DNA from: CAZICM01 sp964537685
GTDB lineage: Bacteria; Myxococcota_A; Polyangia; Polyangiales; Polyangiaceae
DNA length: 64,000 bases
Direction: 5' to 3'
Assembly: GCA_964537685.1 (NCBI GenBank)
Contig: CAZICM010000029.1
Location: 50,219-114,218 of the forward strand
The translations under genes and the position numbers were made by a program. The stretch's first letter is position 1, and every line of letters starts with the position of its first letter. Positions 1-8,271 of the stretch are shown here, piece by piece. The notes below the pieces were generated by a model, which saw only the letters and a list, made by a program, of their open reading frames with translations, searched no databases and was not told the DNA's origin.

Positions 1-3000
1 GACAGCAGGTTGCCATTCGATAGTTTAAAGCCTCCTACGATAGGATGTGGACCTAAATCTCTCTCCGTCAGTCCTGCAATCTCGGGCGTCTGCCATAAGC
101 GGACTGGTCTATCTTTAATAGGCGGCGGTGAACAAGGATCTTCCTTTGGAGTTTTCTCCATATCCGGTGGAATTCCATTTCGAAGATAATGCCACTCACC
201 ATAATCATATTCGTTGCAGACAGAGAAATAAAGTCCGCTATCGTGCCAGCGGGCCTTAAAGGGCGAAGGTTCGCTTCTCAGTTGGAACAGCGGTGTGGAG
301 ACCGAGTCGAGATGAACGAAGTCAACAGCTCCGGGTTGCACCATGGCGAACACGGGATCGCGAGGGCTAAAGCGGCCTAGCACCACGGCATCCCGGCTTT
401 CGGCGACGGCTTCTTTTTGCTGTTCAGGGGCCCAAAGCAGCACGCGCCTCGCCAGGGTCGCGGCCACATACGCTCCATCGGGTGAAATATCGAGGACCAC
501 GCCGCGAAATGCATGCCGGTCCACCGCTTCCCCAGTGCGCCTTAAATCCCAGCGAACGATGCCTTCTTCGGTTGAACAGGCGATAACGGGTGCGCGCTCC
601 GCAGCCCGTATTGAGCCTGCACAGCGCATGGGTGCGGAGGCCGCGAGGGCCACCGTGCCATCGTTCCGGAGCCTGAGCACCCGGACATTTCCCGCGGATG
701 AGCGAGTGACAACCGAGGTATCGAAGGCGAACGGAACGCGCTCGACGATCGGATCGCCCGGTGAGTGGATGGGAATGACTTTTGGATCTTTGATAAAGCG
801 CTTGAACGTTGCCGATTCAGGATCTTCATCGAGGTTGATGTTCTCGATCACGCCGGGCTCGCTCGGCGACATATCGACAATGGTGAGCGTTGGGCCGGGG
901 ACACCACCGAGCAGCCAGCGGTCGTTCCAGGGAAATGAAGGGTTGGCAACCGCATCCAAGGTTAAGAAGCGGGCCCGCGCCGTATTGGCCACTGTCAGGC
1001 TCAAATCCAGGGGAAGCGTCCCATCGGTTGAGCCCGCGTTCATGGCTTCGATGATCCACGCAACACGCTGATACGGATCTTCCGTGTGCCTCGCCTTGGC
1101 CACGACTTCAGCCACGTAGGCCCGCTGTTCGGCGGCCTTGCGCGCGGCATCCGCAACCATTTGGCGCAGATCGTACACGCGCTTTGCAAACAGGCCGCCG
1201 GCAATAGCCAGCACAAAAGCTCCGCCCAGCGCCGCGCGCAGCGCCACACGCTTTCTGTGCAGCTTGAGGCTCTGCTCGACGAAGCGCCGCTCTATCGAGC
1301 CCAATCCCCGCGAAAACCAAGCTTTTTTGTCGCGGATGTCATTGAGCAGATCGCCGCTGGGAAGAAAGTCTTTATGTTCTCCTGCCCGGCTCCACGCCGC
1401 CGCCGCCTCGCGAATTCGCTCGATAAAGCTCAATCGCTCCATGGCCGCGAGGCGCAGCGATTGAAGCCGCGGATAGCTCTTCACAAATGCGGGGTGCGCC
1501 GCGTCTACGTGATCCTTTTCTATGCGGACGATAAAGGCTTGTTCGAGGCGGGAGAGAATCAATTTGCTTGTATTGGCCTCATTTCCCATCGTATCGACCA
1601 ATTCTTTATAATCCCATCGAATTGGCGTTCCATCGGTCTGGGAGAGGCGCAGCAAAAGCTCCTCCGCAAGCTGCCGCTCCTCGGGTTTAAGGCGAGTAAG
1701 CACATGATCGGCATAGGCCGCCAGCGTTCCCTCGAGGCCGCCGAGTTCCTTCCATTGTTTGGAAGACAAATAGACCGGATTATTGCTTTCTCCGGTTGTA
1801 TTGGCGGCGGCGCTTTCGGCAACAGACCAATAGGCGGCGAGGGCCATAGAAATATAGGGAAGGCGGCCGTCCCCGGAACGAAGTTCGCGCTGAACGTCAG
1901 CGATGACGAGGTCCAAGTTATCGAGCTGGGCCCCCGCGAACTTGGCGGGCGACTCGACCAAATCGGAAGCGGCCGTGGCCATCGGAGAGCCGACGAAGCG
2001 GATTGATGAGCGCAGCGCGGCGCCGAGCGGCGTGTCGAGCAAGGCGCTGGTCTGCTCTTCGCCCAATACGCAAAGCGTCCTGAATCCGCGGCGTATTTCG
2101 CCATCTCCCACGGTCTGAAGAAGCGCGGATAAGCGCGCGCATTTATCGGCCGGCGCAGTGGGCAGATCGTCCAGGGGATCGACAACGAGCACCATGCCAA
2201 TCGGAGACGCGCTGCAGTGTTCGAGCAATTGGTCGAGCGCTACGCCTGGAAAGGCCGCATTCATCGCATCCTGCAGCGCCTGATCGGGATCGCTTCCCGG
2301 GCGTACAAACAAGGCTTTCCAATCGTCTTTTCCGTCGGCCCCGCTCTTGCCCAAATGGGGAACCAGACCCGCCCGCGCCAGTGAAGATTTGCCGCTGCCG
2401 CGGACGCCTTGGAGCACGACACAAGGTTCAAATTCGAGCTCACGCCCCAGGCGCGATATTTCTTCATCGCGGCCGAAGAGCATGCCTTCGGCTCTCTCGG
2501 TTGCAGGCTCAAAGCCAAAATAAGGCGGGCTCGGCACGCCGTGAGGGCGCTGCCACGCTTCATCAAGCAAGGCGCAGAGCCGGCCTGGAGTGACATTGCG
2601 CTGGGCTTGATCGACCGACAAAAGGCGATTCAAGAGATCGACAAGGCCGCGCGGCAATCCGGCTGGATCTTTTGAAAGATCGCGCAGCTCGCCGCGAAGC
2701 GTGGCACTGCGAATTTCGCTCCACCATGCGAGTGTTGTTTTTGGATCGCCGCCCTCATGAGGCTGACCGGCGACGGCATGCGGCAGGTGTCCTGTTGTCA
2801 GTTGAACGATGCAAACGGCCAGCGCATAAGCGTCTGTCGCCGCCGTAGGATCGCCCATCTCAAAGACCTCTGGAGCCATAAAACCAGGCGTTCCAACGAC
2901 CGCGCGCTGAGCCGTCGCGCCTTCCGGCTTGGGGAGTTCGGCCGTCTCGGCATCTTGTTCTGCGACAAAGGCGGCGGTCTCTAAATCGGCTGTTTCTGTG

Positions 3001-3554
3001 CGGGATGCGGCACTTGGCAGGGGCCGCGGCGAAGCGGCTTCTCCTCTGCGCCGGGCAATTCCAAAGTCGAGGACTTTAACGGCGCCGTCCTTGTCCAAAA
3101 AAAGATTCGCGGGCTTTAGATCGAGATGGATCACACCGTGGCTATGGATGAGATCCAGCGCTGCGGCGGCTTCGCGCGCCCACCGAAGAACGCGCCTCCA
3201 CGCGATGCGTTTACGCCGCGCGATCAGATCCGCGAGTGTGTCGCCGATCAGAAGCTCCATCGCGACGAAAGGCTGTTTGGGCGTACCCTCGAGAACACCC
3301 GCCGCAAATACCGTAACAAGCGAAGGATGCCGAAACGAAGCCAGCAGCTTCGCTTCCTCGGCCCAATGCGCCGAATCGGCCAGCTCGGACACCAAGAGCT
3401 TAAGCGCCACGCTGCGGAATGAAGTGCCATCCGGCAGCAATTCATCCGCGCGCCACACTTCGCCAAAACCGCCGCGCCCAAGCCTCTCAACAAGGCGATA
3501 GCGTTTATCGAGCACCTCGCCCGCATGGTGTTCTTGGGCTGTGGCAAGTGTCAT
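1..3554 (-). CDS. Ser/Thr protein kinase with STAND-type NTPase and C-terminal propeller-like region (3' end outside window)
   Basis: Open from an ATG at 3554 down to base 1 with no stop, about 1184 residues visible. A Hanks kinase domain comes first: glycine loop LGRGGFG (25-31), VALK lysine K52, catalytic HLDLKPAN (143-150, HRD arginine replaced by Leu) and DFG (163-165). After an FGRDEE segment comes a P-loop GVRGSGKS (383-390), which with the preceding motif resembles kinase-linked nSTAND1 NTPases. One membrane segment lies near 767-787, followed by a beta-rich part that reads like a WD40/propeller sensor. It probably phosphorylates cytoplasmic partners in response to ligand binding by the C-terminal part; that role is inferred. 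It is last in a minus-strand run after a CheA-like kinase and a receiver protein. Confident for the kinase, moderate for STAND and propeller. Confidence 0.9.
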   Translation of the reverse strand, partial: MTLATAQEHHAGEVLDKRYRLVERLGRGGFGEVWRADELLPDGTSFRSVALKLLVSELADSAHWAEEAKLLASFRHPSLVTVFAAGVLEGTPKQPFVAMELLIGDTLADLIARRKRIAWRRVLRWAREAAAALDLIHSHGVIHLDLKPANLFLDKDGAVKVLDFGIARRRGEAASPRPLPSAASRTETADLETAAFVAEQDAETAELPKPEGATAQRAVVGTPGFMAPEVFEMGDPTAATDAYALAVCIVQLTTGHLPHAVAGQPHEGGDPKTTLAWWSEIRSATLRGELRDLSKDPAGLPRGLVDLLNRLLSVDQAQRNVTPGRLCALLDEAWQRPHGVPSPPYFGFEPATERAEGMLFGRDEEISRLGRELEFEPCVVLQGVRGSGKSSLARAGLVPHLGKSGADGKDDWKALFVRPGSDPDQALQDAMNAAFPGVALDQLLEHCSASPIGMVLVVDPLDDLPTAPADKCARLSALLQTVGDGEIRRGFRTLCVLGEEQTSALLDTPLGAALRSSIRFVGSPMATAASDLVESPAKFAGAQLDNLDLVIADVQRELRSGDGRLPYISMALAAYWSVAESAAANTTGESNNPVYLSSKQWKELGGLEGTLAAYADHVLTRLKPEERQLAEELLLRLSQTDGTPIRWDYKELVDTMGNEANTSKLILSRLEQAFIVRIEKDHVDAAHPAFVKSYPRLQSLRLAAMERLSFIERIREAAAAWSRAGEHKDFLPSGDLLNDIRDKKAWFSRGLGSIERRFVEQSLKLHRKRVALRAALGGAFVLAIAGGLFAKRVYDLRQMVADAARKAAEQRAYVAEVVAKARHTEDPYQRVAWIIEAMNAGSTDGTLPLDLSLTVANTARARFLTLDAVANPSFPWNDRWLLGGVPGPTLTIVDMSPSEPGVIENINLDEDPESATFKRFIKDPKVIPIHSPGDPIVERVPFAFDTSVVTRSSAGNVRVLRLRNDGTVALAASAPMRCAGSIRAAERAPVIACSTEEGIVRWDLRRTGEAVDRHAFRGVVLDISPDGAYVAATLARRVLLWAPEQQKEAVAESRDAVVLGRFSPRDPVFAMVQPGAVDFVHLDSVSTPLFQLRSEPSPFKARWHDSGLYFSVCNEYDYGEWHYLRNGIPPDMEKTPKEDPCSPPPIKDRPVRLWQTPEIAGLTERDLGPHPIVGGFKLSNGNLL

Positions 3555-3644
3555 TGGAGGCTCACGATATCACGCTTTGCATAGGCTTTTATGAAAGAGG
3601 TCTCCGCTCATCTGTCGGCGTTGGTCCGCACTGCTCAGCGCGGG

Positions 3645-4142
3645 TCAGCCTTTCGGCCCGCCGCTCCGCCATCTTGCCGAGTTCGGGCCGGGGGACGCTG
3701 GATTGGCGCGCTGGCTCGTAGGCGGTTCTGCGTTGGATGGGGAGCGCAAGCTCGGCGGCTTTTCTCCTGAGCCGGCCAAAAACTCCTCGAGCGAGCTCAC
3801 AAAAGCCTCGTGGTCGCCTGTCTTGCGGATAAAGCCCGCGGCGCCCGTCGCTTGAACGAGGCGTTTTAGTTCTTCGCTGGGCTTATCTGAATAGAAGACA
3901 ACAGGACACGAACAGAGCTTATTTTGAAGGGCCACGGTGACGAGCTTCTCCCCGGAAAGCGCTGGCATATTGGCATCCACCAGCACCAAATCCGGTTTCG
4001 CTTCACTAAGTGCCGCTCCAAATCCAAACGGCGAATCAAGCGTGAAGACCTCGTAGCCCCGTGACTGGAGAACAAAGCGCACGGCTTCGCGAACCACTTT
4101 GCTGTCATCCACAATCAGGATGGTGCGTTTGTTTCGGTCCAT
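3645..4142 (-). CDS. Single-domain response regulator (CheY-like receiver)
   Basis: A 165-residue protein with one receiver domain. Visible hallmarks are the acidic pair D12-D13, phosphoacceptor D56 in LVDANMP, the switch residue S85 and the conserved K107 in IRKT. The last 40 residues are a Pro/Ser-rich tail with no recognisable output domain, so it should act by protein-protein contact. It sits 96 bases downstream of the CheA-like kinase on the same strand, so it is the obvious phosphate acceptor for that kinase. A start at ATG 4142 gives a standard receiver N-terminus. Membership of a chemosensory-like system is inferred from position only; no receptor or CheR/CheB gene is in view. Confidence 0.9.
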   Translation of the reverse strand: MDRNKRTILIVDDSKVVREAVRFVLQSRGYEVFTLDSPFGFGAALSEAKPDLVLVDANMPALSGEKLVTVALQNKLCSCPVVFYSDKPSEELKRLVQATGAAGFIRKTGDHEAFVSSLEEFLAGSGEKPPSLRSPSNAEPPTSQRANPASPGPNSARWRSGGPKG

Positions 4143-4238
4143 AGGCTCAATGGCCTAACAAACTATCCCAGGTCAGCCCGTTTTCGTTCCGCATTGCGCG
4201 CCGCGGGCCAAAGCGTTTGAGCCGCGCACTGGGCTTGT

Positions 4239-5792
4239 TCAAAGCGCCCGCAAATGGTGTTGAGAAAGCAGTGCGCCGGGCTTCAGCAGAAGTCCCTCTT
4301 CTCCGTTCACGAGGACGACTTCGACCGGAAATTGTTCGCTCGTGGGGCACAATCGTTCGACTCGGCACTCACAGCACTCTGCCTCCGAGGCGAGAGCAAT
4401 GGTGAATGAGTTTTTTTGAAATTGAAGGACAATACCACCGGATTGAAGATACTTTGAGTCAAATTTTCTCTCAGGAATGCTAATTTGCAGTAGTTCGAGA
4501 GGATCGAGAGCATTCGATTCAAAATGATCAGATTGGGATGAAACATGAAAGGCAGCGGGGACCGAAAGGGGGATCGCCGCGCCGGGTGCCCGGAAGCAAT
4601 GGGCCTGAATAAAACGGCTTGCTTGGGGCACGCGCACACACACATGCGTGCCTTCGCCTTTAAGGCTCTTCAGCCTAATCGTGCCTCCAATTTTCTTCAG
4701 CGCATTCCGCAGCGCATCGAGGCCCACGCCTCGCCCGGAGACATCGGTGACATGGCGGCGCGTTGAGAAACCCGGTTCAAAAAGCAGATTGACCAGCTCC
4801 TGATCCGATGCTGCGGCGGCCCGCTCCGGCGAAAGAAATCCAAGCTCAATTGCGCGGGAACGCACATGTTCAAGATCGACACCGCGCCCGTCGTCGTCCA
4901 CACAGACTTCAATCCAGTCATCCAGGGCGCGCGCCTCGATCACGATGCGGCCGACGGTCGACTTGTTGGCCTTCTCTCGGGAGGCAGCGTCTTCGATGCC
5001 GTGATCCACGGCATTGCGGATCGCATGCAAAACAGCCGTATCCACGGCCTCTGCGGCTTCCGAACGCAACTGAACTCCATCCGCCTCCATTTGGGCGCGC
5101 ACTGTCTTGCCAAGTTCTCTGGCCAGCTCCTCGGCCGCACCCTGATGCCGGTACAAAAGGCGCTCCACGGGTACAGAACTAAATGCACTGATCTCGGACT
5201 GAAGAGCCTTCCACACGCGGTGCAGCCGTTCTGCCGCTCCGCTGGCACTCTGAAGATGCTCTAGGAACACCTGAGTTGCCGCCTCGGCCAGACGCATTTG
5301 AGTTGCCGTGCAAACCCGATCCTGCATTTCCACCCAGCGCGGCGCGCTCGCACTGGATGGGACATTTCCCACCTGTTTAGGCTTTATCGCACGGAGTTTT
5401 GATTCATTAAGCACATCGTCGATCTGTTGAACGAAGCCATCGACGTCGATTCCGCCAAGCGGGCCTGCCTCCTTCTTGCGAAGCAGCATGGCCACGAAAC
5501 GCAGCGCCATCGTCACGACCAAATCGAAATCTTCCGGAACCAAAAACGCCGAGCGCTGGGCTTCGACAAAGAGCTCTTCCACCTTATGGCTGAGCCGCGC
5601 CACATCGTTCACTCCCACCATGCGTGCATCGCCCTTCAACGTATGAATCTCACGCATCAGGCTCGCTTCAATTTCGGCGTTCCCCTCACCCTTGAACAAG
5701 GTCGCCCAAGCGACTTCGAGCGTTTCAATGCGCTCCAGTGCGACGCTCCGGAAGCGCGCCAAGATCTCTGGGGGAAGCACCAACCCTTTCAT
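4239..5792 (-). CDS. CheA-like hybrid histidine kinase (Hpt, ATPase and CheW-like regions)
   Basis: About 517 residues from ATG 5792. The N-terminal Hpt domain carries the phosphorylatable histidine in IHTLKGDAR (H50). A linker leads to a CheA-type HATPase with N-box HAIRNAVDHGIED, G1 box VDDDGRGVD and a later SGRGVGLDAL G2 box. The last 150 residues are in the position of the CheW-like coupling domain but are divergent. The frame stays open to 5945; ATG 5873 is a possible alternative start, but 5792 puts the Hpt helix at the normal distance from the N-terminus and clears the divergent gene at 5903. It probably phosphorylates the receiver protein encoded next. No chemoreceptor or CheW is nearby, so its input is unknown. 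Confidence 0.87.
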   Translation of the reverse strand: MKGLVLPPEILARFRSVALERIETLEVAWATLFKGEGNAEIEASLMREIHTLKGDARMVGVNDVARLSHKVEELFVEAQRSAFLVPEDFDLVVTMALRFVAMLLRKKEAGPLGGIDVDGFVQQIDDVLNESKLRAIKPKQVGNVPSSASAPRWVEMQDRVCTATQMRLAEAATQVFLEHLQSASGAAERLHRVWKALQSEISAFSSVPVERLLYRHQGAAEELARELGKTVRAQMEADGVQLRSEAAEAVDTAVLHAIRNAVDHGIEDAASREKANKSTVGRIVIEARALDDWIEVCVDDDGRGVDLEHVRSRAIELGFLSPERAAAASDQELVNLLFEPGFSTRRHVTDVSGRGVGLDALRNALKKIGGTIRLKSLKGEGTHVCVRVPQASRFIQAHCFRAPGAAIPLSVPAAFHVSSQSDHFESNALDPLELLQISIPERKFDSKYLQSGGIVLQFQKNSFTIALASEAECCECRVERLCPTSEQFPVEVVLVNGEEGLLLKPGALLSQHHLRAL

Positions 5793-5902
5793 GACTAACA
5801 GGCGTCCGATTTCCAGCCCGCGCCCTGCAAAAGAGCTCGCATTTGCTTTAAATCGCCGGCTCGACGCCAGCATATCATCTGCGTATCCTGCGCTTTTAAA
5901 CA

Positions 5903-7366
5903 ATGTCCGGCAGTGCAAAACGAGAAATGCGCGGTGCGCGTGCAATGGGAAGCGCGCTGTTCGTCCTAGTGCTGACGCCTCTTGTTGCGAGCGCCGAGGA
6001 AGCGCCCGAATCGCCCAAACAAGCCGCAGGTGATGCGCTTAAGGGCTCACAGGAAGAGAGGCTTCTCGGCATCGAAAAGCGCTTGCGCGACCTGGAGCAG
6101 GAAAACGCGCGCATGCGTGACGAATTGGAGCGGCTGCGCGATGACAATGATTATGTTGATCAGCAATTAAATAGAATTTTACCGCTGACGGGACGCTTTA
6201 GCGGTTATTTGGATTTTGGATTCTTTTATGTGCAGGGAAATGGCTCGGGAATACAGAGCGATATAGGCAACCAGCATTTTCCTGAGTATGCGGGCATTGT
6301 CCCTGATTCATGGGTTTTCTATGGCGATCCCCTGGCGACGGTTATCAATTCCCGGGGAGATCCCGCGGATACAGAACTCTCGCGGGCAGTCGTATTTGAT
6401 GCGGTAAAGAGCAATGGAAACGCCTCGTTTTTAGTCAATGCCCTTAACTTCGCAATTGTTGCGGGTGTTGGAGACGATTTAAACTTCACGAGTTCAATCG
6501 ATTTTGTTCCCCGGGGACGCAATGTATCTGAAGATAACGATCGTTCATTAGGGGATTTTCTTGATGTTAAATTGGCATACCTTGAATATGCCGTGCCCAT
6601 CGATCGTTTTCGATTAAATATCTACGCGGGGAAATTCGATTCCGTGCTTGGATTTGAATACAGGATGCGTGAAGCACCCGATCGAATTGGTGTTGCTCCT
6701 TCGCTTCTATGCCGCTACACCTGCGGCTCGCCGCTTGGACTTAAGGCGCGCGCACAATTTCTCGACGACACAATTACGCTGAATGTTGCCGTCACCAATG
6801 GGAGTCATGGCACCGAACACTTCCCTTTTTACGACGAAACCGATTCAAACCAATTCAAAACAATTGCAGGCCGCCTCTCATCCAAGGCACCGCTTGGCGC
6901 CGGCCTTGAAGTTGGCGTCTCCGGATCATTTGGCGCGCAGGATCAGCAGCCCGAAAACAGTGTACATCATTGGCACTATGGAATTGATTTAAATCTCGAT
7001 TGGAATGATTTCCTTCTCACCGCGGAATTTCTTCAGGGCCAAATGGAAGGCAAGACAGCGCCTGAAAGCCCAGCGCCGTGTGATCTAAGCCCCTGTTTAA
7101 AGTACAAAGGAGCGTACGCCCAGCTCGGATACCGCTTGTTCAACTGGCTCTCGCCCTATGGGCGCGCAGATTTTCGAGAGGCGCTCCATCAAAACGGAGC
7201 AAGCTTCGTCTACATCTCCGAGCTCGCGCGCATCACTCTCGGGGCCCGTTTTGAATTTGGCACTCACGTTATCGTCAAGGCCGAATACACCCATAGCCAA
7301 GAACTTGGCAAAACACCCCAATTCCCGAATGATGTGTTCACCAGCTCAATGCTCCTCAAATACTAA
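5903..7366 (+). CDS. Outer-membrane beta-barrel (porin-like) protein with N-terminal coiled coil
   Basis: A 487-residue protein with a signal peptide ending near ASA-EE (residues 30-32), then a charged heptad-like coiled coil (about 50-90, rich in RLRDLEQEN-type sequence). The rest is a long run of alternating hydrophobic and polar strands with many aromatic residues and ends in LLKY, as expected for an outer-membrane barrel whose C-terminal strand is read by the BAM machinery. The coiled coil plus barrel plan resembles trimeric or phosphate-selective-type porins, but I cannot assign a substrate. It is the first gene of a plus-strand run with a cupredoxin and a multiheme cytochrome, which raises the possibility of a porin-cytochrome electron conduit; that is inference. 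Confidence 0.75.
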   Translation: MSGSAKREMRGARAMGSALFVLVLTPLVASAEEAPESPKQAAGDALKGSQEERLLGIEKRLRDLEQENARMRDELERLRDDNDYVDQQLNRILPLTGRFSGYLDFGFFYVQGNGSGIQSDIGNQHFPEYAGIVPDSWVFYGDPLATVINSRGDPADTELSRAVVFDAVKSNGNASFLVNALNFAIVAGVGDDLNFTSSIDFVPRGRNVSEDNDRSLGDFLDVKLAYLEYAVPIDRFRLNIYAGKFDSVLGFEYRMREAPDRIGVAPSLLCRYTCGSPLGLKARAQFLDDTITLNVAVTNGSHGTEHFPFYDETDSNQFKTIAGRLSSKAPLGAGLEVGVSGSFGAQDQQPENSVHHWHYGIDLNLDWNDFLLTAEFLQGQMEGKTAPESPAPCDLSPCLKYKGAYAQLGYRLFNWLSPYGRADFREALHQNGASFVYISELARITLGARFEFGTHVIVKAEYTHSQELGKTPQFPNDVFTSSMLLKY

Positions 7367-7372
7367 AGTATT
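7359..7372. promoter_or_regulatory. Short AT-rich dyad at the end of the porin gene
   Basis: AATACT and AGTATT form a perfect 6-base inverted repeat with a 2-base centre; the porin stop codon lies within it. A second copy of TAAAGTATTAA follows about 20 bases later, before the cupredoxin ribosome-binding site. It could be an operator or a weak structure between operon genes; function unknown. Confidence 0.3.
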
Positions 7373-7420
7373 AAGTCGGGAATATTAAAGTATTAAAAAT
7401 CCATCTGGAGGGAGATCGCC

Positions 7421-8146
7421 GTGAGACCGGGGCACATAATGATAAGATTGTCGGCAATATTGTTGATATTGACCGCGGGAATCCCCATACAGAACATCTG
7501 GGCGGAAACAGCATCCAGCGCACCCCCTGCCCAAAACCGCCCAGCGAAATCACCGAGCGGCGCCGTTTCCGGCAGCGTGACCATTCTAAAGGATGGTAGC
7601 CCAAAATCAAATCGATCGGGTGTTGCTGTTTATCTTGAGAATGTGCCGGGACCGCTTCCCGAGCCCGTCGTAAAAGAAATGCGCCAGAAAAATCTCACAT
7701 TTACGCCGGGAGTGATGGTGATCGTCAAGGGAAGCACAATAGAATTCCCCAACGATGATAAAGTATTTCACAACGTATTTTCGGTATCGAAAGCCGCCCG
7801 CTTCGATTTGGGCCTTTATAAAAGCGGAACCAAAAAGGCCATTACCTTTAAACAAGCCGGTGTCGTGGATGTTTATTGCAATATCCATCCCCAGATGGCA
7901 TCAAAAATCAAAGTGCTTGATACCGGATATTATGCTGTTACCGGCGCGGACGGATCGTTTAAGATTAAAAATGTTCCAGTAGGCACTTATCCCATTGTCG
8001 CGTGGCAAGCGAATGGGAAAGAATACCGGGGTGAAATCACGGTGAAGGCCGGAGAAACAAGCACTTTATCGATTTCTCTGACCGAGGAAAAGGCCGTGAA
8101 ACAGCACCTAAAAAAGGACGGTACCCCATACGGTCGTTACAAGTAG
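7421..8146 (+). CDS. Secreted cupredoxin (plastocyanin/azurin-like) with C-terminal carboxypeptidase-regulatory-like domain
   Basis: A 241-residue protein starting at GTG 7421, which has a good GGAGG ribosome-binding site 9 bases upstream; ATG 7439 is the alternative. An N-terminal signal peptide ends near residue 28. The cupredoxin fold spans about 50-168 and shows the complete type-1 copper ligand set: H117, then C153, H156 and M159 in the order C-x2-H-x2-M. The last 70 residues resemble the Ig-like carboxypeptidase regulatory domain, as in methylamine-utilisation-like proteins. It should be a periplasmic or surface copper protein carrying single electrons. It lies between the barrel protein and the pentaheme cytochrome, so an electron-transfer partnership is plausible. 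Confidence 0.85.
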   Translation: MRPGHIMIRLSAILLILTAGIPIQNIWAETASSAPPAQNRPAKSPSGAVSGSVTILKDGSPKSNRSGVAVYLENVPGPLPEPVVKEMRQKNLTFTPGVMVIVKGSTIEFPNDDKVFHNVFSVSKAARFDLGLYKSGTKKAITFKQAGVVDVYCNIHPQMASKIKVLDTGYYAVTGADGSFKIKNVPVGTYPIVAWQANGKEYRGEITVKAGETSTLSISLTEEKAVKQHLKKDGTPYGRYK

Positions 8147-8271
8147 CCTGTCTGTTTATTATTTGCGCAGGGGTCTTCGCTTGTGGAAAAGCAAAGGACT
8201 CGCGCGGCCTATCCGCCTCAGCATCCGCCGACAATTCGAATTCAATTCCTCCAGAAGCCCGCACTTATCCA
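8128..8271 (+). other. Probable lipoprotein leader of the pentaheme cytochrome, without a standard start codon
   Basis: The cytochrome frame stays open upstream of GTG 8272 back to a stop at 8032. This stretch encodes an Arg followed by a hydrophobic segment and lipobox GVFAC, the expected leader for a periplasmic cytochrome. No ATG, GTG or TTG occurs in frame between the stop and 8272. The best start position is an ATA at 8128, preceded 9 bases upstream by AAAAGGA; CTG 8152 is a poorer choice. Either a rare start codon is used or the sequence carries an error. Confidence 0.5.

Noticed and set aside
343..2675. Plus-strand reading frames across 343-2006 and others in this region
   Set aside because: They lie antisense to the long open kinase frame, show Arg/Ser-rich shadow composition and no motif; the minus-strand frame reads cleanly through kinase, P-loop and membrane helix.
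5793..5945. Long N-terminal extension of the CheA-like protein
   Set aside because: The extra 51 residues are not part of an Hpt fold and overlap the divergent porin gene start.
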